Assembly (NCBI RefSeq): GCF_041154455.1
Contig: NZ_AP028664.1
Location: 2,109,001-2,173,000, forward strand
Origin: Variovorax sp. V213
Lineage (GTDB): Bacteria; Pseudomonadota; Gammaproteobacteria; Burkholderiales; Burkholderiaceae_C
Direction: 5' to 3'
Length of the DNA: 64,000 bases
Shown here: positions 1 to 6,932 of the stretch, piece by piece
Position numbering within the stretch: the first letter of the stretch is position 1
How the letters are laid out: the number at the start of each line of letters is the position of its first letter
Notes under the pieces: model-generated
Seen by the model: only the letters and a program-made list of their open reading frames with translations
Databases searched by the model: none
What the model was told of the DNA's origin: nothing
Program-made: the position numbers and the translations under genes

Positions 1-815
1 CGCGTGCGGCCGATGCGAAGCCGCGCGATCCGAGGCTCTTCATCGCCGGCGCGCTGGCATGGAGCGCGGGCGCGATGCTGGCCGGCGCGCTGGCGCTGGC
101 ATTGCAGAAAGGCGCCGCGCAATGGCTGCCCGGATGGGCGGCGGCCCTGGTGCTGGCGCTCGCGCTGAAGCCGCTCTTCGCGTGGCGCATGCTGCGCGGC
201 GAGGTGCTGGCGGTCGAGGCGGCACTGGCGGTTTCGCTCGAAGCGGGCCGCGCGCAGCTCGCACGGCTGGTGAGCCGCGATGTCTCCGTGCTCAGCGAAC
301 GCGAAGTTCGCGAAAGCGCCATCGAATCGCTGGCCGAGAACCTCAACGATTCGCTCGTGGCGCCATTGTTCTGGTTCGTGCTGCTGGGCTTGCCGGGCGC
401 GGCGGTCTATCGCTTCGCCAACACGGCCGACGCCATGTGGGGCTATCACGGCGAACGCAATGGCCGCGACTGGACCTGGTTCGGAAAATGGGCGGCGCGC
501 GCCGACGACGTGCTCTCGTGGCTGCCGGCGCGGCTCACGGTATGGCTGCTCGCGCTCGCGGCGTGGCAATGGCCCGCGGGCGTGGCACGCGAGGCGCGCC
601 GCACGCCGTCGCCCAACAGCGGCTGGCCGATGGCGGCCATGGCGCTGCTGCTCGGTGTGCGGCTCGCCAAGCCGGGCGTCTACGCCTTGAATGCCGAAGG
701 CCGGCAGGCCGAAGCGGCCGATATGCGGCGTGCTGCGCGATGGGGCGGCAGGGCGGCGCTGGCGTTGGCGGTGTGTGCATCATTGGCCATCTTCGCGATC
801 ACGAGACGGGCATGA
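1..815 (+). CDS. cobD: Adenosylcobinamide-phosphate synthase CobD/CbiB (5' end cut by window)
   Basis: Polytopic inner-membrane enzyme that joins adenosylcobyric acid to (R)-1-amino-2-propanol phosphate, or its phosphate precursor, in late cobalamin synthesis. The frame is already open at base 3, so the start lies outside the window; about 270 codons are visible of a family usually 300-320 residues long. Family hallmarks seen are the motif SLAENLNDSLVAPLFW, followed by the NTADAMWGYH segment and several hydrophobic membrane stretches. The stop overlaps the start of the next gene (ATGA at 812-815), so the two are translationally coupled. Confidence 0.93.
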   Translation, partial: RAADAKPRDPRLFIAGALAWSAGAMLAGALALALQKGAAQWLPGWAAALVLALALKPLFAWRMLRGEVLAVEAALAVSLEAGRAQLARLVSRDVSVLSEREVRESAIESLAENLNDSLVAPLFWFVLLGLPGAAVYRFANTADAMWGYHGERNGRDWTWFGKWAARADDVLSWLPARLTVWLLALAAWQWPAGVAREARRTPSPNSGWPMAAMALLLGVRLAKPGVYALNAEGRQAEAADMRRAARWGGRAALALAVCASLAIFAITRRA

Positions 816-1840
816 CCCAGGAAGACGAAACGCTCGATGGTGCGGTGCATGGCGGCCCTGATGAGGGCGGCACGCCGTGGCACGATTTTTCGACCAACGG
901 CAATGCCACGGGGTCGTGCCCCGCCGTCCTGGCCGCGCTGCGCGCGGCCGATGCGGCCCACTATCCGGACCCTGCCTATGTGCGGTTGCGCGGCGCACTG
1001 GCGCGCTTCCATGGCGTGGCAACGGAGCGCATCGTGATCGCGGCCAGCGCCAGCGAATTCATCCACCGCATCAGCGCCGCCTTCGCGCAGGGCGGTGGCC
1101 GCGAAGCGTGGCTGCCCGCGCACAGCTATGGCGACTACGAGCGCGCGGCCTTGGCTTGGGGCCTGCGGGTGCCGCGCTTTCCGGCGCCGCCCGGCGAGGC
1201 GGCGCTGCGATGGTGCTGCGAACCGTCGAGCCCGCTCGGCCAGGCTCAGCCCGATCTCACACTGCACACCAGGGCCGGCGGCCTCTGCGTGCTCGACCTG
1301 GCCTATGAACCGCTGCGCCTCGAAGGCACGGCATCGCTCGATGCAACCGAGCGAAACCGCGTGTGGCAGCTGTGGACACCCAACAAGGCGATGGGCCTCA
1401 CCGGCGTTCGCGCGGCCTACGCCATCGCACCCGATGACGCTGCGGCCGTACCATTGTTGCAGCGCCTCCAGCGCCTGGCCCCGTCGTGGCCGGTTGGCGC
1501 CCACGGCGTGGCGCTGCTCGAAACCTGGATCGGCACCGAAGCCCAGGCCTGGCTCGCGCAGAGCCTGCACACCTTGCAGGCCTGGAAAGCGCAGCAGCGC
1601 ACCCTCTGCGAATCGCTGGGGTGGCAATGCCTGCCGGGCGACGCCAACTTCTTCTGCGCGCGCACCGATGCGCCATACCCTCGACTGGCCGCCGCTTTGC
1701 GCGCCGAAGGCGTCAAACTGCGCGACTGCGCTTCCTTCGGCCTGCCGGGGTACGTGCGGCTGGGCGTGCTGCCGCCGCAGAGCCAGCAGGCGCTGAAAGA
1801 AGCCTGGACGCGCGCCGTTGCTGCCTCGGCCGAACATTGA
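812..1840 (+). CDS. cobC: Threonine-phosphate decarboxylase CobC (PLP enzyme)
   Basis: Class I/II aminotransferase-fold PLP enzyme of 342 residues. It is expected to decarboxylate L-threonine-O-3-phosphate to aminopropanol phosphate, the substrate of the CobD product next door. The N-terminus reads FSTNGNATGSCPAV, like the 'DFSxNxNPxGP' motif of CobD/HisC-like enzymes. The PLP-binding lysine is K192 in WTPNKAMGLTGVR, and a late FFCARTD/LRDCASFGLPGYVRLG segment contributes the phosphate-binding arginine. The ATG at 812 was chosen because it overlaps the cobD stop; the frame is open much further upstream but only as antisense-type GC noise. Naming follows the Pseudomonas convention (Salmonella calls it CobD). 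Confidence 0.92.
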   Translation: MTQEDETLDGAVHGGPDEGGTPWHDFSTNGNATGSCPAVLAALRAADAAHYPDPAYVRLRGALARFHGVATERIVIAASASEFIHRISAAFAQGGGREAWLPAHSYGDYERAALAWGLRVPRFPAPPGEAALRWCCEPSSPLGQAQPDLTLHTRAGGLCVLDLAYEPLRLEGTASLDATERNRVWQLWTPNKAMGLTGVRAAYAIAPDDAAAVPLLQRLQRLAPSWPVGAHGVALLETWIGTEAQAWLAQSLHTLQAWKAQQRTLCESLGWQCLPGDANFFCARTDAPYPRLAAALRAEGVKLRDCASFGLPGYVRLGVLPPQSQQALKEAWTRAVAASAEH

Positions 1841-1868
1841 AGATCAACCCGATCCGCAGGACATCCGC

Positions 1869-2222
1869 ATGCTCTACGCCATCACCACGCTCTTTCTTTG
1901 CCAACTGGCCGGCGAGCTGCTCGTGCAGTGGCTCGGCCTGCCGATCCCGGGTCCGCTGATCGGCATGCTGCTGCTCTTCATCGTGCTGCTCGTTCGCGGC
2001 GGCGTGCCCGACGCGTTGAGCGCGACCTCGGGCCATCTGCTGCGCAACCTCATGCTGCTGTTCATTCCCGCCGTGACCGGCGTCATGCTGCATTTCGAGC
2101 GGGTGGGGCGCGAATGGCTTCCGTTCCTCGCGGCCGGCATCGTGGGAGCGGCCTTCACCATGACCGTGACCGCGCTCACCTTGCGCTGGATGATCCGCAT
2201 CACGGGCAAGGACGCGGAATGA
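1869..2222 (+). CDS. CidA/LrgA family membrane protein
   Basis: A 117-residue hydrophobic protein with about four membrane segments and the family motif GLPIPGPLIGMLLLF near residue 25. CidA/LrgA proteins are holin-like partners of LrgB-type proteins, tied in other bacteria to murein hydrolase control, lysis or transport of small metabolites such as pyruvate. An in-frame ATG exists upstream at 1818 inside cobC, but 1869 begins the conserved region directly (MLYAITTLFLCQLAGE). The stop overlaps the ATG of the lrgB-like gene by four bases, showing the pair is coupled. Function in this organism is inferred from family only. Confidence 0.88.
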   Translation: MLYAITTLFLCQLAGELLVQWLGLPIPGPLIGMLLLFIVLLVRGGVPDALSATSGHLLRNLMLLFIPAVTGVMLHFERVGREWLPFLAAGIVGAAFTMTVTALTLRWMIRITGKDAE

Positions 2223-2947
2223 CTTCACCCGCAAAGCTGTCCGACATCTGGGTCTTTCTCGCGCAGTCGCCACTGCTGTGGCTGTCGCTCACGCTGCTGG
2301 CCTACCTCGGCGCGCTGTGGCTGCACAGGCGCAGCGGCGCCAACCCCGCGGTCAATCCGGTGCTGGTGTCGGTGATTGCGATCGTGAGCGTGCTGCTCGT
2401 CACGCGCACGCCTTACGACACGTATTTCGAAGGCGCCAAGTTCGTGCACTTCCTGATCGGGCCGGCCACTGTGGCGCTCGCGGTGCCGCTTCATGGCCAG
2501 CTCGCGCGGCTGCGCCGCCTGTGGCTGCCGATCGGCGTGGCGCTGCTGGTGGGCTCGGTGGCGGCCATAGTGTCGGCCGTTGGCATCGCCTGGGCGCTGG
2601 GCGGATCGCACGAACTGATGATGTCGCTCGCACCCAAGTCGGCCACCATGCCGATCGCGATGGGCGTGGCCGAAAAGATCGGCGGGCTGCCGTCGCTCGC
2701 CGCCGTGGCGGCTGCCGTCGCGGGCATCTCGGGCGCCATCATGGCAACCGGCCTCTTGAACCTGCTGCGCATCGAGGAGCCCGCGGTGCGCGGTTTCGCG
2801 GTGGGCATGGCGGCGCATGGCATCGGCACCGCGCGCGCCATCCAGGTGAACGAAACGGCCGGCGCGTTCTCCGCATTGGCGCTGGGCCTCAATGGCATTG
2901 CGACGGCGCTGCTGGTGCCGTTGCTGGTGAAGCTGATGGGCGTTTGA
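2219..2947 (+). CDS. LrgB/CidB family membrane protein
   Basis: A 242-residue polytopic inner-membrane protein. Conserved LrgB features are NPVLVSVIAIVSVLL near the N-terminus, the LAPKSATMPIAMGVAEKIGG core, GISGAIMATGLLNL and the late AAHGIGTARAIQ motif. It partners with the preceding CidA/LrgA-like protein (ATGA overlap at 2219-2222). Known members affect murein hydrolase activity or act with LrgA in three-carbon acid uptake. Nothing here indicates which role applies. Confidence 0.9.
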   Translation: MTSPAKLSDIWVFLAQSPLLWLSLTLLAYLGALWLHRRSGANPAVNPVLVSVIAIVSVLLVTRTPYDTYFEGAKFVHFLIGPATVALAVPLHGQLARLRRLWLPIGVALLVGSVAAIVSAVGIAWALGGSHELMMSLAPKSATMPIAMGVAEKIGGLPSLAAVAAAVAGISGAIMATGLLNLLRIEEPAVRGFAVGMAAHGIGTARAIQVNETAGAFSALALGLNGIATALLVPLLVKLMGV

Positions 2948-3013
2948 GGGGCGCGACCCGATGGCCTCCTGACGCAAAATAGCGGCCACCATCTGGCGTT
3001 GGAGAGCAAAGGC

Positions 3014-3490
3014 ATGGCCCCGTACACCGCACAAATCCTCTGGCAGCGAGGCGACCAGGACTTCCTCGGCAACACCTACAGCCGAAGGCATTCGATGCGC
3101 TTCGATGGCGGCGCGGAAGTGCCCGGCTCCTCGTCGCCGCACGTGGTGCCGCTGCCATTTTCCGATGCGGCGGCGGTCGATCCCGAAGAAGCGTTCGTCG
3201 CTTCGCTGTCGAGCTGCCACATGCTGTGGTTCCTCACCATGGCAATGAAGCGCAAGTTCAACGTCGACCGCTACTTCGACGCGGCGACCGGCATCATGGA
3301 AAAGAACGCCGAAGGCAGGCTCGCGATGACGGTGGTCACGCTCCGGCCGGAGGTCACGTTCTCGGGCGACAACCTGCCCACGCGCGAGCAGATCGAGCAC
3401 ATGCACCACCGGGCGCACGAAGAATGCTTCATTGCCAACTCGGTGAAGACCGAGGTGCGCTGCGAGCCGGTGTTCGCTGCGGCCGATTGA
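3014..3490 (+). CDS. OsmC-family peroxiredoxin-like protein
   Basis: A 158-residue protein of the OsmC/Ohr superfamily, whose members reduce organic hydroperoxides with a pair of cysteines. The first cysteine lies in ASLSSCHMLWFL and the second in HEECFIANSVKTEV, the expected layout; the central 'VTLRPEV' strand is also present. The ATG at 3014 is preceded by GGAGAG at 3001-3006 with seven bases spacing; an in-frame TTG at 2999 is less likely. Convergent with the LysR gene that ends 22 bases later. The specific substrate cannot be told from sequence. Confidence 0.85.
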   Translation: MAPYTAQILWQRGDQDFLGNTYSRRHSMRFDGGAEVPGSSSPHVVPLPFSDAAAVDPEEAFVASLSSCHMLWFLTMAMKRKFNVDRYFDAATGIMEKNAEGRLAMTVVTLRPEVTFSGDNLPTREQIEHMHHRAHEECFIANSVKTEVRCEPVFAAAD

Positions 3491-3511
3491 GGCGGCAGGC
3501 AGCGAACGAAC

Positions 3512-4426
3512 TCATCGCCGCTGCAGCCGCGGGTTCTTCGCAAACAGCTCGGCCGCCCAGTCCACGAACGCCCGCACCTTCGCGCTCAGATGGCGGTTGG
3601 GCGGGTACACCACGTGAATCGGCAGCGGGTCGCGGCGCCACTCGGGCAGCACCTCGATCAGTTCGCCGCTTTCCAGCAGCGGCTCGGCCATGAAGGTGAT
3701 GCACTGCGAAATGCCGAAGCCGCCGAGCACGGCCGCCATGTGGGCGTTGCTCTCGTTGACCGACACGCGGTAGGGCCCGTTGAGCTCGATGGACTCGTCG
3801 CCCTTCTTGAACTCGTGGGGGTAGATGCGCCGCGTGCTGCCCGAAAAATAGCTCACCACGTGGTGGCGCTTTTCGATGTCGTTGGGATGCTGCGGAATGC
3901 CGTAGCGCTTGACGTAGGCCGGCGACGCCACGGTCACGAAGTGCAGGGTGCCGATGCGCCGGGCCACCAGGGACTGGTCGCTGAGTTCGCCGGCCCGGAT
4001 CACGCAGTCGACGTTGTCGGTGATGAGGTCGACCGTGCGGTCGCTCACGCCCAGGTCGACCTGGATCTCGGGGTAGCGGTCGCAGAAGGTGGCCAGGGCG
4101 GGCAGGATGATGAGCCGCGCCACCGAGGTGCCGACGTCGATGCGCAGCCGGCCCGTGGGGTTGGCCTGTGCGTTGGTCATGCTCGCTTCGATGTCGTCGA
4201 AGTCGTTCAGCAGGCGCGCCGCGCGCTCGTAGTAGGCCGCACCATCCGGCGTCACGGTCACGCGCCGCGTGGTGCGGTTGAGCAGCTTCACCCGCAGGCG
4301 AGATTCCAGCGCCTGGATCTGCTTGGTGACCGTACCCTTGGGCAGGGCGAGCGAGTCCGCCGCCCGGGTGAACGTGCCTGCTTCCACCACGCGGACAAAG
4401 ATCCGCATTGCCTGGATTTGATCCAT
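3512..4426 (-). CDS. LysR-family transcriptional regulator
   Basis: A 304-residue LysR-type regulator. Residues about 1-60 form the winged helix-turn-helix (MDQIQAMRIFVRVVEAGTF, then ADSLALPKGTVTKQIQALE and LLNRTTR); the rest is the periplasmic-binding-protein-like effector domain starting near RLRIDVGTSVARL. It is divergent from the hydrolase-RND efflux genes with a 184-base gap, the classic position for a local regulator of that operon. The inducer is unknown. Confidence 0.92.
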   Translation of the reverse strand: MDQIQAMRIFVRVVEAGTFTRAADSLALPKGTVTKQIQALESRLRVKLLNRTTRRVTVTPDGAAYYERAARLLNDFDDIEASMTNAQANPTGRLRIDVGTSVARLIILPALATFCDRYPEIQVDLGVSDRTVDLITDNVDCVIRAGELSDQSLVARRIGTLHFVTVASPAYVKRYGIPQHPNDIEKRHHVVSYFSGSTRRIYPHEFKKGDESIELNGPYRVSVNESNAHMAAVLGGFGISQCITFMAEPLLESGELIEVLPEWRRDPLPIHVVYPPNRHLSAKVRAFVDWAAELFAKNPRLQRR

Positions 4427-4499
4427 TGATGACTGTTCCTGGGAACCCGGCCATTGCCGGGAGGACGCGGATTCTCACACAAGGTGACAATCCCACAGC

Positions 4500-4528
4500 G
4501 TTTCCCGGATTGTTAGCGGTTTGGAAAC
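4500..4528. promoter_or_regulatory. Inverted repeat in LysR/efflux divergent region
   Basis: GTTTCC at 4500-4505 and its exact reverse complement GGAAAC at 4523-4528 flank a 17-base AT-richer spacer containing TTGTTAG. The repeat sits midway between the LysR gene and the divergent hydrolase-RND genes, so it is a plausible regulator-binding site. LysR sites more often follow T-N11-A, so this is only a candidate. A TATATT hexamer at 4572-4577 could serve as a -10 for the efflux direction, but no good -35 matches it. Confidence 0.3.
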
Positions 4529-4610
4529 AGAGTAGGGGCATGTTGCCCGTTTAACGCCACACTGGCCGCCTTATATTTCGACTATCGCCAATCCTCCTGA
4601 GGTTGCTTCC

Positions 4611-5492
4611 ATGTCACCCCGCCCATCGTCCCGCTCTGCCGAAGCCGCTGCTCTCGCCGCGGCAGAAGGCGTGGAAGCCGATCTTTCGATCGAGCTGCCC
4701 GGCCGCGAGCCCGTGGGTGCCCGGGTATACGGACAACGTCCCCGGGGCGAAACCGTACCGCTGGTGCTGCATTTCCATGGCGGCACCTTCATTTGCGGCA
4801 ACCTGGACAACGGGCGCAACGTGGCCCGGCTTTTGGCCGGCGCGGGCGCGGTGGTGGTGTCGGTGGCTTATCCGCTGGCGCCCGAATCGCCGTTCCCCGA
4901 GCCCATCGAAGTGGGCTATGCCGCGCTCGAGTGGCTCTACAAGCAGCGCGTGAAGCTCGGCGGCAAGGGCGCCCAGGTGTACCTGGCCGGTGAAGAAGCC
5001 GGCGGCAACCTGGCGGCCGGTGTGGCGCTGATCGCCCGCGACCGGGCGCATCCGCCGCTGGCCGGGCAGATCCTGCTGTCGCCCATGCTCGATCCGTGCG
5101 CGGGCACGGCTTCGCTGCGCAAGGCCACCAACGACGAGGCCGAATGCCGCTGGGCCAAGGGCTGGGAAAAATACCTGAGCTGCCCGTCGAATGCGATGCA
5201 CCCGTACGCGGTGCCGAGCGGATCGCTCCGGCTGTCGTCCCTGGCGCCTGCCCTGGTGCTGGTGGGGCAGGACGATGCGATGCGCGACGAGGCCATGACT
5301 TTTGCCGGACGCCTGCGCGCGGCCGGCATCGACGTCACGAGCAGCGTGCTGCCCGGCGCCGCGAATTGGCCCAAAGCCCTGTACGACCCCGAGCCCTCGG
5401 GTTGTGCAGCCTGCGAGGCCAGCATCCAGCAGCATTTCCGCGAGTTTTTCAGTGCCACCACGCCGCCTCCGGTAGCACCCAAGCCCAGCTAG
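4611..5492 (+). CDS. Alpha/beta-hydrolase-3 fold protein lacking the catalytic serine
   Basis: A 293-residue protein of the HSL/esterase type. The oxyanion-hole motif HFHGGTF is intact (HGG at residues 56-58). The nucleophile elbow, normally G-D-S-A-G-G-N, reads G-E-E-A-G-G-N here: the serine position is Glu129 (codon GAA at 4995-4997). The acidic region LVGQDDAMRDEA is present, but the usual C-terminal H-G motif is replaced by LPGAANWPKAL. As seen, it should be a non-catalytic relative or have altered chemistry. It is the first gene after the divergent LysR regulator and precedes the RND efflux genes, suggesting co-regulation. Confidence 0.8.
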   Translation: MSPRPSSRSAEAAALAAAEGVEADLSIELPGREPVGARVYGQRPRGETVPLVLHFHGGTFICGNLDNGRNVARLLAGAGAVVVSVAYPLAPESPFPEPIEVGYAALEWLYKQRVKLGGKGAQVYLAGEEAGGNLAAGVALIARDRAHPPLAGQILLSPMLDPCAGTASLRKATNDEAECRWAKGWEKYLSCPSNAMHPYAVPSGSLRLSSLAPALVLVGQDDAMRDEAMTFAGRLRAAGIDVTSSVLPGAANWPKALYDPEPSGCAACEASIQQHFREFFSATTPPPVAPKPS

Positions 5493-5642
5493 GCGGGCCG
5501 GTCGCGGCAGCCTGGCTGACGACGCGACGCCGCCCCTCGGCCCACCGGTAACCCCGGTCGTTTTCGAATTCCGCCTCCTGGTGCCACAAGCACCGGGATG
5601 GCCTGTTGCATCCCAAAAAGTCATCGAGAAGGACGAATCATC

Positions 5643-6893
5643 ATGTCGAACAACAATCAAAAACTGTCTTCCGTCGCCCGCAAGGGCCTGTGGCCCGCCG
5701 TGACCGGCCTCACCGCAGTGCTGGCCGTGGCCGCCGGGGTGCTGGGCATGCACAGCTTCAAGGCCGAGGCCACGGCGCCCGCCGCGGCGCAGCAGGGCAC
5801 GCCGGTGTCGGTGGCGGCCGTGGCGTCGAGCGAGATCAACGCCTGGGACGAGTTCTCGGGCCGGCTCGAGGCGGTGCAGCGGGTGGACGTGCGTTCCCGC
5901 GTGGCGGGCGCCGTGCAGGCGGTGCACTTTCGCGAAGGCGCGCTGGTGAAGCAGGGCGACCTGCTGATCACCATCGATCCCGCACCGTATGCCGCCGAAG
6001 TGGAGCGTGCCGAAGCGCAGGTGGCATCGGCACAGGCCCGCCAGGCGTTCAGCCGCAGCGAGCAGGAGCGTGCCAAGCGCCTGTGGGACCAGCAAGCCAT
6101 CGCCCAACGCGAATATGACGAGCGCGTGAACGCCAGCCGCGAGGCCGACGCCAACCTGCGCGCCTCGCAAGCGTCGCTGCAGTCGGCGCGCCTGAACCTG
6201 GGCTACACGCAGGTGCGTGCGCCGGTGTCGGGCCGCATCGGCAAGCTCGAGGTGACCGTGGGCAACCTGGTGGCCGCCGGCCCCGGCGCGCCGGTGCTGA
6301 CCACGCTGGTGTCGGTGAGCCCGATCTACGCGAGCTTCGATGCCGACGAGCAGGTGATCACGCGGGCCCTGAAGGACTTGCCGAGCGGCTCCAGCGCCCG
6401 CGGCCAGATCGAGAGCATTCCCGTGCAGATGGGCACCGCCGGCGTCGACGGCACGCCTTTCCTGGGCAAGCTGCAGCTGATCGACAACCAGGTCGATGCC
6501 CGCAGCGGCACGGTGCGCGTGCGTGCCTCCTTCGACAACAAGGACGGCGCGCTCATCCCCGGCCAGTTCGCCCGCATCCGCATGGGCCAGGCACGCAGCG
6601 ACTCCGCGCTGCTGGTGAGCGAACGCGCCATCGGCACCGACCAGAACAAGAAGTTCGTGCTGGTCGTTGGCGACGACAACAAGGCGATGTATCGCGAAGT
6701 GACGCTCGGCGCGTCGATCAACGGGCTGCGTGTCGTGAGCAAGGGCCTGAAGGCCGGCGATCGCGTGGTGGTCAACGGCCTGCAGCACATCCGCCCCGGC
6801 GCGCTGGTGGTGCCGCAGACCGTGACGATGGACGCCAAGGCCGATACGAAGCAACAACAACCGGAACGCGTGGCCGAGGCCGCAAAGTCCTGA
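5643..6893 (+). CDS. RND efflux periplasmic adaptor (membrane fusion protein, AcrA/MexA type)
   Basis: A 416-residue adaptor that links an inner-membrane RND pump to an outer-membrane channel. An N-terminal membrane anchor/signal (VTGLTAVLAVAAGVLGMHS) is followed by the barrel-lipoyl halves (VDVRSRVAGAVQAVHFREGALVKQGDLL and QVRAPVSGRIGKLEVTVGNLV), which bracket an alpha-helical hairpin at about residues 115-180, and then the beta-barrel and membrane-proximal domains. The ATG at 5643 follows AGAAGGA; an in-frame ATG at 5598 has no ribosome site. The signal segment has no lipobox cysteine, unlike AcrA. Forms a three-gene export system with the next two genes. Confidence 0.93.
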   Translation: MSNNNQKLSSVARKGLWPAVTGLTAVLAVAAGVLGMHSFKAEATAPAAAQQGTPVSVAAVASSEINAWDEFSGRLEAVQRVDVRSRVAGAVQAVHFREGALVKQGDLLITIDPAPYAAEVERAEAQVASAQARQAFSRSEQERAKRLWDQQAIAQREYDERVNASREADANLRASQASLQSARLNLGYTQVRAPVSGRIGKLEVTVGNLVAAGPGAPVLTTLVSVSPIYASFDADEQVITRALKDLPSGSSARGQIESIPVQMGTAGVDGTPFLGKLQLIDNQVDARSGTVRVRASFDNKDGALIPGQFARIRMGQARSDSALLVSERAIGTDQNKKFVLVVGDDNKAMYREVTLGASINGLRVVSKGLKAGDRVVVNGLQHIRPGALVVPQTVTMDAKADTKQQQPERVAEAAKS

Positions 6894-6902
6894 TCACGGA
6901 GG

Positions 6903-6918
6903 GAGCGCCCTGGCGCTC
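6903..6918 (+). promoter_or_regulatory. Intercistronic hairpin before RND pump gene
   Basis: GAGCGCC and GGCGCTC form a perfect 7-base stem with a CT centre. It lies between the adaptor stop and the GGAGAA ribosome site of the pump gene, with no U-run, so it is not a terminator. It could tune mRNA decay or translation of the pump. Confidence 0.35.
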
Positions 6919-6932
6919 GCCGGAGAAACAAC

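Noticed and set aside
5544..5564. Hairpin ACCGG/CCGGT followed by CGTTTT between hydrolase and adaptor genes
   Set aside because: Five-base stem is too weak to call a terminator inside a probable operon.
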